This document shows positions 7,618 to 14,353 of a stretch of DNA of 24,165 bases, piece after piece. The translations under genes were made by a program, and so were the position numbers. Under the pieces are notes generated by a model. That model was not told the origin of the DNA and did no database searches. It saw nothing but the letters and a program-made list of their open reading frames with translations. Source of the DNA: a virus; IMG/VR virus record IMGVR_UViG_3300032282_004415, positions 1-24,165 of that record, one strand, 5' to 3'. Within the stretch, counting starts at the first letter, position 1; every line of letters starts with the position of its first letter.

Positions 7618-9430
7618 CTGCTCTTACTTCAACTTCCTGACCATTTCTGCTAACAATCCAAAGATGATTGGGACTGCACGTAATCACGGTTCCATCTTCT
7701 GCTTCAATATCCAGTAATTCTTTATGAGCAGAATATTCTTTTGTCATTACAGGCTTATATTCATTATTGTGAGTTAATACCAGATCCCCAATTGCAATGT
7801 CTTTAAGCATTTTTGAACCAACATCGGTCATAACATAAGTATGTGGAGCCAGACACTTTTTCTTCCTTACCAAGAAACGTTCAAACAACAATCCAAATCT
7901 TACTGGATCTACCTGGGTAATACCAAGCGAATATGATAGAAGACTGCCACCAGCAGAACCACGTGCGTTACCAATCATCATCTGCTTTGAAGCAATATCC
8001 ATGATCTTGGCGTAAGTAAGGAAATACTTTGCAAACTTAAGTTCCTTGATTACTCCAAGTTCGTAGACAAGGCGATCAATATATTCACCATCCTTATCAC
8101 GCTTACGGGTCTTAAGCCCAATCTTAGCAAGACGCTTCAACTCTTCAAAAGCAAGAACGTCCTCGTCTGCACCTTCACCAAGCTTTTCAATAGCATCTTC
8201 AAGGTGGGTCTTTGGAACAAGCTTCTCAATAACAGGAAGCTTAACAGAACGATCAAAATCAACCGTTCCAATCTGATTGTGAGCAATATCCCAGGTGCGC
8301 TCAATAGCATCACGGACTACATCATCATTATAACAATCAAATCCAGCGGTATAATGCTTGTAGCTGTCCCAAATCTGCTGAACGTTCTTTGGATATAGTT
8401 CACACTTAAGTTCCTCTACCTTCTGAGGAAGCTTAGATGCATCTACACCATCCTTGGACTTTGAAGCCCAAGCCATAGCCTTATAGAGTTCACGTTCACG
8501 CCAATGATCCGGATTAGAATAGTGGCTATCGCAAGTCACAACGAGATTTGTATTCGTGCGCTTTGCGGCTTCCATGATATGAAAGTTCTTTAGATGCTGG
8601 GCACCAAGACGGTTAAACTGCATTTCAAGGTAATAGTTCTCTTCCCCAAGAGCATCCTTGAAAGCGTAAATCATATCCTTTAGTTCACTCTGAATAAGCT
8701 CAAAGTTAACATCGTTTGGACCCCAAGTAGAGTAATCCGCATTAGTCTGGTGAGAAGCGATGATATGCATATCTGCACCGGCAACGCAAGCAGAAAGAGC
8801 AATGATATTGCCCTTTGCTTCACGCTTAAGCATATCCAAATCAATGCGGGGATACTTGTAGAACCCATCAATATATGAGTTAGATACAAGACGGAATAGG
8901 GTCTTTAGTCCCGCTGTATTCTTTGGAAGCAGGACAAGATGATTGCGTCGCTGAATAGGATCACGATACTTATTGGACTTACTATCGTCCTCGTTTTCTA
9001 CCGTTGTCCCCGCAAGTTCATCTTCATCAACGGGCTTAACTGCGCCAGCCATTTCTTCAAGTTCAGCCTTGGCAGAAGCAAGTTCATCACCGATATTGTC
9101 TGGATTAGCTGCAAGCCGCTTTGCTTCCTTCTCAGCAGCCTTAGCTTCATCCTGTGCATTCTTTAGCTTACGCCATTCTGCGAGGGATGGGATATAATAA
9201 GCTTCAAGTCCTGGCAATGCCTTAAACTTAAGTCCTTTACTTTTAAGCTTTTGAGCATGAAGATATTGCCATGAAAAACTATTCATATTCCCATGATCAG
9301 TTAGGGCAAGGGCATCAGAACCATTTGAAATGGCAAAATCCATATGATCTCCCGGCGTGCCGATTGCATCACCTGGGCTACCAATAGTTGAATGACCGTG
9401 AAGGTTTACGAAATGCTTAGGTGTAGTCAT
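7577..9430 (-). CDS. dnaE: DNA polymerase III alpha, N-terminal half, with N-intein
   Basis: A 617-residue protein. Residues 1-525 are the N-extein. It has a PHP domain (His11/His13 in NLHGHST, Asp45-His46-Gly-Asn, a GLEAY strand and a CDSHY motif), an inserted Ala/Glu/Lys-rich helical stretch at about 87-158 that ordinary DnaE lacks, and the start of the palm up to FERFLVRKKK. Residue 526 is Cys1 of a 92-residue split-intein N-half; block B reads GTVITCSPNHLW. The stop is internal to what would be one intein. The gene has its own promoter (9437-9465) with the -10 box six bases before the ATG. The catalytic Asp pair is missing from this half and is supplied by the C-half after trans-splicing. 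Confidence 0.93.
   Translation of the reverse strand: MTTPKHFVNLHGHSTIGSPGDAIGTPGDHMDFAISNGSDALALTDHGNMNSFSWQYLHAQKLKSKGLKFKALPGLEAYYIPSLAEWRKLKNAQDEAKAAEKEAKRLAANPDNIGDELASAKAELEEMAGAVKPVDEDELAGTTVENEDDSKSNKYRDPIQRRNHLVLLPKNTAGLKTLFRLVSNSYIDGFYKYPRIDLDMLKREAKGNIIALSACVAGADMHIIASHQTNADYSTWGPNDVNFELIQSELKDMIYAFKDALGEENYYLEMQFNRLGAQHLKNFHIMEAAKRTNTNLVVTCDSHYSNPDHWRERELYKAMAWASKSKDGVDASKLPQKVEELKCELYPKNVQQIWDSYKHYTAGFDCYNDDVVRDAIERTWDIAHNQIGTVDFDRSVKLPVIEKLVPKTHLEDAIEKLGEGADEDVLAFEELKRLAKIGLKTRKRDKDGEYIDRLVYELGVIKELKFAKYFLTYAKIMDIASKQMMIGNARGSAGGSLLSYSLGITQVDPVRFGLLFERFLVRKKKCLAPHTYVMTDVGSKMLKDIAIGDLVLTHNNEYKPVMTKEYSAHKELLDIEAEDGTVITCSPNHLWIVSRNGQEVEVRADAIQETDELIKML
7580..7855 (-). other. N-terminal split-intein half (92 codons)
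   Basis: It encodes residues 526-617 of the polymerase N-half: Cys1 (codon 7855-7853), the IAIGDLVLTHN strand, and block B TCSPNH with the conserved Thr and His. The 92/43-residue sizes are close to those of gp41-1-type split inteins (about 88/37). Codon style becomes more AT-rich here than in the extein. Confidence 0.9.
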
Positions 9431-9436
9431 AGCACC

Positions 9437-9465
9437 ATCCTAACACAAATAATTTATAATGTAAA
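9437..9465 (-). promoter_or_regulatory. Promoter of the polymerase N-half gene
   Basis: TTTACA (9465-9460), a 17-bp spacer and TAGGAT (9442-9437). The ATG begins 6 nt after the -10 box, so the transcript should start at or within a base or two of the start codon. The -10 box also reads as a weak Shine-Dalgarno sequence (AGGATGG). Confidence 0.6.
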
Positions 9466-9481
9466 CCAGATTGAATAAAAG

Positions 9482-9508
9482 AAAAAAGCCGCCTATTTCT
9501 AAGCGGCT
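9482..9508 (-). terminator. Intrinsic terminator
   Basis: An AGCCGC/GCGGCT stem followed on the minus strand by TTTTTT. It lies just after the stop of the 105-residue gene at 9513-9830 and just before the polymerase promoter. Confidence 0.8.
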
Positions 9509-9512
9509 ATAA

Positions 9513-9830
9513 TCAGTATCTAGAGTTGAAATAATCTTGGTCAAAATCAATATAAAGAAGATTATCCTTCTCCCAATATTCGTTTAGAACAACATGAAGA
9601 TTTGTAATGCCATTATGTTCTGTAACATATAATAGGTCAAACTGATATGACCATTCTTTAACTTGTGGCTCCAAACGATATCTTTCAACTATAACTCTCT
9701 TAAGAGCATCTTCTGCTCTATAGCGATTAGAAATCATGCCAAAATCTGCATTTGGCAAAAGTCTATATATGTCTTCCGTTAATAAACTGCAAACCTTTAA
9801 TGAGGTTTTCTTATATGCACGTATCTTCAT
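9513..9830 (-). CDS. Hypothetical 105-residue protein
   Basis: It starts at ATG 9830, with GGAG 6 nt upstream. The ribosome site directly abuts the T-tract of the upstream gene's terminator, so no separate promoter fits between them; expression probably depends on read-through. The protein is basic at its N-terminus (MKIRAYKKTSLK), then mixed, ending in an aromatic/acidic LLYIDFDQDYF stretch. A terminator follows. No family is recognised. Confidence 0.65.
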   Translation of the reverse strand: MKIRAYKKTSLKVCSLLTEDIYRLLPNADFGMISNRYRAEDALKRVIVERYRLEPQVKEWSYQFDLLYVTEHNGITNLHVVLNEYWEKDNLLYIDFDQDYFNSRY

Positions 9831-9840
9831 TATTCACTCC

Positions 9841-9872
9841 AAAAGAAAAAAGCTGGGAATAAATCCCAGCTT
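9841..9872 (-). terminator. Intrinsic terminator
   Basis: A 9-bp AAGCTGGGA/TCCCAGCTT stem with a TTTAT loop and a following TTTTTTCTTTT tract on the minus strand. It ends the transcript of the 9901-10305 gene and runs straight into the ribosome site of the next gene. Confidence 0.8.
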
Positions 9873-9900
9873 CTATTTTAGATCAAGTTTTTAGATTTGC

Positions 9901-10305
9901 TCAGATAACGCTATGTCTCGTCGTAGCAGCAACCTCAACCTTGAAAATATCTCCAAAGCTCTTATCTCCCGCTCCATGCTGCCCATAATCATAGTATAGA
10001 ACACCCTCCGGAGCAATAAACTCAAGAAACATCTTGCCGGTCCAATGATCCCAAAAGGCACCTACATATAGACAGTTATCCTCTGCGTGAAAATCCTTAA
10101 ACTCCGTTTCCGTGCTCTCACGGTCTGCTGGGATCGGATCCTTTTCAATACGGGTTCTACCCTGTACAGGACGTGTTACATGAACCACGGTTCCCTTAGT
10201 AATCCCATACTTCGCCTTAAGTTCAAAGGCAATGTCAAGCTTCTGCTTCTGGATCATTGCCGAAGTGACCTTAGCCTTGTTCTTACCTTCTGTGATTGTT
10301 TCCAT
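9901..10305 (-). CDS. Hypothetical 134-residue protein, probable leaderless mRNA
   Basis: ATG 10305 is chosen over a TTG at 10326. A promoter (TTTATA-17-TACAAT) ends 6 nt before this ATG and overlaps the TTG, which would be upstream of the transcript start. No Shine-Dalgarno sequence precedes the ATG. The protein has a helical N-terminus, then a beta-rich domain with the pattern KGTVVHVTRP, CLYVGAFWD, and VLYYDYGQ. The same order (G-x-[LV]-V, LY-[ILV]-G, a late Tyr/Asp strand) appears in the proteins at 10342-10689 and 20693-21058, suggesting a small paralogous family. Function unknown. Confidence 0.7.
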   Translation of the reverse strand: METITEGKNKAKVTSAMIQKQKLDIAFELKAKYGITKGTVVHVTRPVQGRTRIEKDPIPADRESTETEFKDFHAEDNCLYVGAFWDHWTGKMFLEFIAPEGVLYYDYGQHGAGDKSFGDIFKVEVAATTRHSVI

Positions 10306-10311
10306 AACTTT

Positions 10312-10340
10312 ATTGTAGCAGCCCAAGAGGGAAATATAAA
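10312..10340 (-). promoter_or_regulatory. Promoter, leaderless geometry
   Basis: TTTATA (10340-10335), a 17-bp spacer ending TGC and TACAAT (10317-10312), followed by AAAGTT and the ATG. The TGC before the -10 box gives an extended -10. Confidence 0.65.
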
Positions 10341-10341
10341 C

Positions 10342-10689
10342 TCATATTAATAGTTCCAAATAACATTCTGGATCCCACAAATCATAATGATCATCATAGA
10401 AGATATAGATTTTTTTATCATTATGCAGAAAGACGGCGGCTAAGAACTTTTTGTAGTAATCGTCTATATCCAGATATTCTTCTTGATTGTATAACTCCCA
10501 ATGAGTTACCATCAACGTTTCATCGCCAATATATAGCAGGGTAGATTCTCTATCAAGGAAGGATATATTATCAAAGATATACCAGCGAATATCTCCATCT
10601 ATTCTATTAACAGAAGTAAGAGTTGCCGCTACCAAACCAGGCGATATAACAGTCACTAAAGTTCCTGATTTTGGACCACGGGTAGTCAT
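10342..10689 (-). CDS. Hypothetical 115-residue beta-rich protein
   Basis: ATG 10689 overlaps the stop of the upstream gene (ATGA). The protein has GTLVTVISPGL near the N-terminus, STLLYIGDETLMV in the middle and KIYIFYDDHYDLW near the end. This order matches the pattern in the 9901-10305 and 20693-21058 products, and more loosely the 10686-10955 product. A small beta-barrel-like domain is likely; no catalytic residues are evident. It is probably the last gene of a short operon. Confidence 0.65.
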   Translation of the reverse strand: MTTRGPKSGTLVTVISPGLVAATLTSVNRIDGDIRWYIFDNISFLDRESTLLYIGDETLMVTHWELYNQEEYLDIDDYYKKFLAAVFLHNDKKIYIFYDDHYDLWDPECYLELLI

Positions 10690-10955
10690 TCTACAACTCT
10701 TACTTCATTATAATCGCAAAACACATAATATATCTGTTCTTTCCATAAAATCTTGAGGCTATAACAGAACTCTTCATTAAAACCTTTGACTTCAAGACAA
10801 AGGAATATTTCTCCTATAGGAATTCTTCTGGAGAACAACTTATCTTCGTGGTAAATGCGTCTTGCCCCAGAAAGAAAATCAGCGGATATAGAAAGAGCAA
10901 ATAGTCCTTCTGGTTTAACGGTCGCTAATAACTGTCCCGCTTTAATGTCTAACAC
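10686..10955 (-). CDS. Hypothetical 89-residue protein
   Basis: The start is uncertain: GTG 10955 has GGTGG/TTGGG-type purine-rich sequence just upstream, while TTG 10961 lies within that sequence. The protein reads as a small beta-rich domain (GQLLATVKPEG, GEIFLCLEVKGF, IYYVFCDY), similar in layout to the neighbouring 115-residue protein, to which it is coupled by ATGA. Function unknown. Confidence 0.6.
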   Translation of the reverse strand: MLDIKAGQLLATVKPEGLFALSISADFLSGARRIYHEDKLFSRRIPIGEIFLCLEVKGFNEEFCYSLKILWKEQIYYVFCDYNEVRVVE

Positions 10956-10984
10956 GCCCAACCACCCACATATAAATATGGGTA

Positions 10985-11305
10985 TTAACGACGCTTTTTC
11001 TTCTTAAGAGCTATACCAATTGATACTGGTTCTCCAACTGGTTGATTATTGACCGGTTGTTGGATATCAGAGGCAATATTTTCTTCGCCAAACACTTCTT
11101 CTTCTAATGGAAGATCAAGTAACCTTTCTTCCTTTGGGACACGATATGTAACTTCTTGATAAGCAATCTTTTCTTCTTCTTTGACAGCTTGTACAGATGG
11201 TTCAACTACAGGAGTTGAAGCCGATTCCGGAATAGGCGTTACATTAACTTCTTCTTTTGCTCTATTCTGTCTTGCTCTTGCTTTTCCTCTTACTAAGAAT
11301 GGCAT
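10985..11305 (-). CDS. Hypothetical disordered protein with basic ends
   Basis: A 106-residue protein. ATG 11305 is preferred over TTG 11311 because AAAGGA sits 6 nt before it. The N-terminus is basic (VRGKARARQNRAK), the middle is Pro/Glu/Val-rich and probably disordered, and the C-terminus ends KKKKRR. It follows the region-4-like gene by 2 nt and is probably in the same operon as the sigma factor. Basic ends around an acidic middle could mean nucleic-acid or RNA-polymerase contact, but this is speculative. Confidence 0.65.
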   Translation of the reverse strand: MPFLVRGKARARQNRAKEEVNVTPIPESASTPVVEPSVQAVKEEEKIAYQEVTYRVPKEERLLDLPLEEEVFGEENIASDIQQPVNNQPVGEPVSIGIALKKKKRR

Positions 11306-11307
11306 AT

Positions 11308-11595
11308 TCAATCCTTTTTTATTTCCTGATAAGCACGATGTAATACGTCAGCCAATGCATTGTGAATATCCTGAGAATTCATCATTTCCTCAATCTTATC
11401 ACGATCCGGCTTAACCTCTGTTTGCTTAACTATATTTGTAAGAAGCTTTTGCAATGCTGACATTAGTTGATTGCGGGCTGTAGCATGGTTCATCTTATAC
11501 CCAGCCTTTGTCATAATATCCGCTATAGCACGGAAATCAATTCCTTCAATCGTTATATAACGTTTTTTTTCACAATTTTCATCATTATTTTTCAT
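11308..11595 (-). CDS. HTH protein, sigma region-4-like, with replaced 5' end
   Basis: A 95-residue protein. Residues about 17-55 (GIDFRAIADIMTKAG, MNHATARN, LMSALQKLL) read as a helix-turn-helix of the sigma region 4.2 kind: 'TL-EI-x-M' helix, turn, recognition helix, then AL-KL. The C-terminal part is helical. The upstream sigma gene ends just before where its region 4.2 should start, so this protein probably supplies that domain in trans, like T4 gp33 beside gp55. Its first codons overlap the GIY-YIG gene stop (ATGA) and use a GGAG site inside that gene. An older start for the same gene survives at 12347 (KKEYITLDEGID versus KKRYITIEGID here), so residues 1-20 came with the insertion. Confidence 0.8.
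   Translation of the reverse strand: MKNNDENCEKKRYITIEGIDFRAIADIMTKAGYKMNHATARNQLMSALQKLLTNIVKQTEVKPDRDKIEEMMNSQDIHNALADVLHRAYQEIKKD
11535..11548 (-). repeat. 14-bp direct repeat, downstream copy at GIY-YIG insertion
   Basis: TGAAGGAATTGATT (minus strand) inside the HTH gene, identical to 12308-12321. It marks the point where the rebuilt coding sequence rejoins the original. Confidence 0.85.
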
Positions 11596-12284
11596 TTATA
11601 TCTCCATATAAATCCGCCAGCAGTTTTACTTCTATTTTTTAGACATTGAACTATGGCGGTTCTATTAATTCCAGTTATTTTACTTGCTTCTGCTGCACAA
11701 CTATACTCTTTAATAATCTTTTCATTACTTTTGTCAAACTGTAATATAATTTTTTTACGACTTTCAGACAGATTAATCAATGCCCGTTTTTGATTTTCAT
11801 TTATTATACGACCTTTTAACGTTTTCTTTATTTTTTCTATAGTTTCTTTGTTCGGACCTCTTCCTTTTAAGGAAGCAGCTATTTTTCTTTTTGTTTCTTC
11901 AGATAACGTTACACCTTTTCTCGAACTTGTTTGCCCAATATGAGATGCAGAAAGTTTCTTTTTTGTATCTTCTGAAAAGAAGATGCCGGTATTTCTATCA
12001 GCTATTTTTCGGATATTATAACATTGTTTTTGTTGATCCCAAAATTTATCAAGCCAATATTGTTCTCTTTCAATTATAAACTGTTCTTCTACATATTCTA
12101 ATATTTCATATGTAAAAGCCTTTTCTCCACATTTTCTCCAGTCCGCCTGAAGATATGGATTATCATGTTTGCCAATTTTTAATTTGGACCAATGACAACT
12201 TTTTCTCTTTGAAAGACATTTTGTGGAGCCAACATATATTCTGCCATTTAAATGATTTTTTATTGAATAAATTCCGGAATTCAT
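11592..12284 (-). CDS. GIY-YIG homing endonuclease
   Basis: A 230-residue protein. The GIY-YIG nuclease domain occupies residues about 1-95, with GIY at 4-6, YVG at 17-19, a conserved Arg-rich helix and a catalytic-type Glu in the IEREQYWLDKF segment. Three NUMOD3-like repeats follow (FSEDTKKKLSASHIG, LSEETKRKIAASLKG, KETIEKIKKTLKG), and the C-terminus is a NUMOD1-like HTH (AAEASKITGI..., ending GGFIWRYK). It cuts DNA site-specifically and promotes its own spread. It sits inside the 5' end of the HTH gene, between 14-bp direct repeats, with no intron features. There is no good ribosome site. It is AT-rich, like the other endonuclease genes. Confidence 0.92.
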   Translation of the reverse strand: MNSGIYSIKNHLNGRIYVGSTKCLSKRKSCHWSKLKIGKHDNPYLQADWRKCGEKAFTYEILEYVEEQFIIEREQYWLDKFWDQQKQCYNIRKIADRNTGIFFSEDTKKKLSASHIGQTSSRKGVTLSEETKRKIAASLKGRGPNKETIEKIKKTLKGRIINENQKRALINLSESRKKIILQFDKSNEKIIKEYSCAAEASKITGINRTAIVQCLKNRSKTAGGFIWRYK

Positions 12285-12305
12285 ATATATAACTATGAAT
12301 GAAGG

Positions 12306-12347
12306 CTAATCAATTCCTTCATCAAGGGTAATATATTCTTTTTTCAT
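12306..12347 (-). pseudogene. Orphaned original start of the HTH gene
   Basis: ATG at 12347 behind a strong AGGAG site, overlapping the sigma stop (ATGA). It encodes MKKEYITLDEGID and then TAG. The peptide matches residues 10-20 of the 95-residue HTH protein (KKRYITIEGID). This is the original 5' end, cut off by the GIY-YIG insertion. A hairpin (ATGAAGG, 10-nt loop, CCTTCAT) spans the junction. Confidence 0.8.
12308..12321 (-). repeat. 14-bp direct repeat, upstream copy at GIY-YIG insertion
   Basis: TGAAGGAATTGATT, identical to 11535-11548 and 773 bp away. It ends the severed original reading frame just before the TAG. Confidence 0.85.
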
Positions 12348-13072
12348 GGGATCTCCTTTATAACGTCAAAACGTAGTAGGAGAATATATCTCTCCTTCTC
12401 AGACAAACTCTTCAATGCATTCTTTACAAGAAGAAGAAACTCTAAATTGCCGTATCTTGTTTCTATATTTTCATCTGAAACCAATAGGTCTTTTAGAGTA
12501 TTGTTATTCTCTCCATTACCGGCTTTAATCTGTTCATCCATAGAACATACATTCTTTGAACGATTTGCCATTGTTATGGATTGAAGCATTTTGTCACTAC
12601 AACCATCTTCTTTTTTTTCCTTAGAATCAGCGTTATTGATATAGTCCTGTAAAACTATATTCTCTTCACGAAGCTTCTTCTGGATCTTATTATTTGCCGT
12701 TCTTACATGAGAAGGAACGTGAATGATAGGCTCTACATTTAGAAGATAATTGTTAATGGCTTGGCGGATCCACCATGTTGCGTAGGTAGAGAAACGATAT
12801 CCGAGTTCTGGTTTATATCCCTCAATAGCTGACAGAAGACCTATAACACCTTCTTGCATCATATCTTCTTTAAGAAGAGAGTACTCTTTCTTGTTATTAT
12901 AATACTTGTTGATTATATACGTTACGAGAGCTTGGTTCTTTTTAACAATCTGATTACGAGTATTAAGGCTTTTCGTAGAGACATATTCAAAATAGATTTG
13001 GTCAATCTTATTAACTGTCTTCTCTAATACCGGCTCCTCTTCCATCGGTTCCATTTTTATTGCTTCCATCAT
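12344..13072 (-). CDS. Sigma-70 family factor lacking region 4.2
   Basis: A 242-residue protein. Region 2 is clear (MQEGVIGLLSAIEGYKP, then FSTYATWWIRQAINNYL, covering the core-binding and -10 recognition helices). It is followed by a region-3-like VPSHV helix, a Lys/Asp-rich linker, and the start of region 4 (SLSEKERYILLLRF). The reading frame then ends at VIKEIP, before the -35-binding HTH. The next gene begins with an ATGA overlap and carries an HTH of that kind, so the pair looks like a split sigma factor. The start is ambiguous: ATG 13072 (ATGATG) or ATG 13054 (GGAAG upstream), both inside the preceding gene. It presumably directs host RNA polymerase to phage promoters. Confidence 0.88.
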   Translation of the reverse strand: MMEAIKMEPMEEEPVLEKTVNKIDQIYFEYVSTKSLNTRNQIVKKNQALVTYIINKYYNNKKEYSLLKEDMMQEGVIGLLSAIEGYKPELGYRFSTYATWWIRQAINNYLLNVEPIIHVPSHVRTANNKIQKKLREENIVLQDYINNADSKEKKEDGCSDKMLQSITMANRSKNVCSMDEQIKAGNGENNNTLKDLLVSDENIETRYGNLEFLLLVKNALKSLSEKERYILLLRFDVIKEIP

Positions 13073-13532
13073 TTTGTTCTTTCTTGATCTTTCGGTCAAC
13101 TGCCCACATAAGGTAGGTGGTAACGCAGCGTGACTTCACTTGTTCAAATCTACGCCGGTTCACATAAAGTTTCAACCGTTTAGACAACTTAAATCCTGTT
13201 TTCCATGCGTCAAGCTCTTCCTCAACTCTTTTTACTTTATGAGTAATGCTAGCACTTCCAAAGCTTTCAAAAACAGCATTATAACGTTCTTCATACATAC
13301 GATTGTTCTGACATAGCATCATATGTCCAATCTCATGCAGCAAGACATAGAACGTTAGTTCGGTTGTCCGATCTTTTTTTATTACCCACTTATTTTTATG
13401 AATGATTGCGCTATCGGCATTAGGATCCTTACGGGAAACATATTCTACTTCCCAACCCTTGCCAGCGCAATATTCTTCTAATATCCGGATCTGAGACTTC
13501 CAGAGCCCACGAGATAGATTGATCTTACCCAT
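13011..13532 (-). CDS. Putative zinc metallopeptidase (HExxH)
   Basis: A 173-residue protein starting at ATG 13532 behind GAGG. Residues 62-72 read YVLLHEIGHMM, with the HExxH zinc site at 66-70. A downstream acidic helix (VEEELDAWKTGF, about 103-114) could supply the third ligand, as in ImmA/IrrE-like and related gluzincins. The C-terminal 60 residues are basic and extend over the sigma gene start, overlapping it by about 60 nt. Co-transcription with the sigma factor is from the promoter at 13551-13579. A role in cleaving a host regulator or in phage development is conjecture. Confidence 0.75.
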   Translation of the reverse strand: MGKINLSRGLWKSQIRILEEYCAGKGWEVEYVSRKDPNADSAIIHKNKWVIKKDRTTELTFYVLLHEIGHMMLCQNNRMYEERYNAVFESFGSASITHKVKRVEEELDAWKTGFKLSKRLKLYVNRRRFEQVKSRCVTTYLMWAVDRKIKKEQNDGSNKNGTDGRGAGIREDS

Positions 13533-13550
13533 TGGAACACCTCACAATCC

Positions 13551-13579
13551 ATCCTATCACAACACAAATAAAGGATAAA
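13551..13579 (-). promoter_or_regulatory. Promoter of the peptidase-sigma operon
   Basis: TTTATC (13579-13574), 17 bp ending TGTTGTGA and TAGGAT (13556-13551). It resembles the polymerase promoter, including ATTTGTGTT in the spacer, but here a normal leader with GAGGTG precedes the ATG. Confidence 0.65.
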
Positions 13580-13589
13580 TCAGAGATAA

Positions 13590-13844
13590 TTAGTCATTTC
13601 CAACAAATATCATTAACCGGACCCCATTATAATATTCCGGTAAAGTTTCCCTGGCGTCCTCATTTCGGGTATAAACGTGGAGCGCCCAATCTACGTAATC
13701 CCTTTTCTCTGAATGCCGTGGCTTACCATATTCATTATATTCAGTAGGACCAGCTCCAACAGCTAATGCCCATATCCCATGCTTACCATGGTATTCATCT
13801 ATGAAAGGCTGAAGAATTAATTGTACTTGTTCTTTTGTATTCAT
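13590..13844 (-). CDS. Hypothetical 84-residue protein
   Basis: ATG 13844 overlaps the stop of the restriction-enzyme-like gene (ATGA), so it is translated with it. The protein has a helical N-terminus, an ALAVGAGPTEYNEYGKPRHS loop and a WALHVYTRNED strand, and is rich in aromatic residues. No family is recognised. Its position as third gene of a methyltransferase operon could mean an accessory to that system, but nothing in its sequence shows this. Confidence 0.65.
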   Translation of the reverse strand: MNTKEQVQLILQPFIDEYHGKHGIWALAVGAGPTEYNEYGKPRHSEKRDYVDWALHVYTRNEDARETLPEYYNGVRLMIFVGND

Positions 13845-14335
13845 ATTGTGTTTATTAGTATTTGCAATTGCTCTTTTGTTGTTATTTCATGAATATGTGG
13901 CAATATAGTTACTTTATCTACCCAATTTCCCTGTAAACCTTGTGGTGTCATGTGTTGAATTACTGTTTCTTTTTTAGCTAACCAACACCGAATTTGATTA
14001 AAGTCTACCAAGGAAAACAAGATATATTCATAGTCATGATTTTTTTCAATATGTTGCCATTTGCAGTTATCTTGTCCAGCCCAATACCTAGCTGCCTTGA
14101 TTTCTATTTTTTTATCTTCTAAACGAGCATCGTGTTGGGTATTAACTCTTTTTTCTAAACAATAATGTTCAATGATAATTTTTTCAATTGCAGAACCAAA
14201 AGCTTTACTATCCATTTTTACAAGTTTAATAATTTCTGGAGCAGCTTCTTTGCTCTCATAATAAGAAACTTGAGTTATATTATTTGCAATGTTTTTGAAA
14301 GCTTTTGTTTCTCTTATTGTTTCGGCTAATATCAT
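13841..14335 (-). CDS. Putative type II restriction endonuclease (PD-(D/E)XK)
   Basis: A 164-residue protein. Residues 45-82 carry an N-terminal helix with Glu51, then Asp69 in TQHDARL and Glu78-x-Lys80 in KKIEIKAAR, the arrangement of a PD-(D/E)XK active site. The strands after it (YEYILFSLVDF, RCWLAKK) fit the rest of that fold. It begins 18 nt after a DNA methyltransferase gene in the same direction. That pairing is what makes restriction its most likely role; other PD-(D/E)XK nucleases are possible. The site upstream of ATG 14335 has no clear Shine-Dalgarno sequence, so it may be translated at low level. Confidence 0.7.
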   Translation of the reverse strand: MILAETIRETKAFKNIANNITQVSYYESKEAAPEIIKLVKMDSKAFGSAIEKIIIEHYCLEKRVNTQHDARLEDKKIEIKAARYWAGQDNCKWQHIEKNHDYEYILFSLVDFNQIRCWLAKKETVIQHMTPQGLQGNWVDKVTILPHIHEITTKEQLQILINTI

Positions 14336-14353
14336 AATGATATAGTTTAAACA

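Noticed and set aside
11549-12347. Group I intron between the sigma and HTH genes hosting the GIY-YIG gene
   Set aside because: The flanking coding sequence is duplicated (14-bp direct repeat plus re-encoded residues) rather than split, and the new ORF has its own start and ribosome site. No P/Q/R/S intron core elements are visible.
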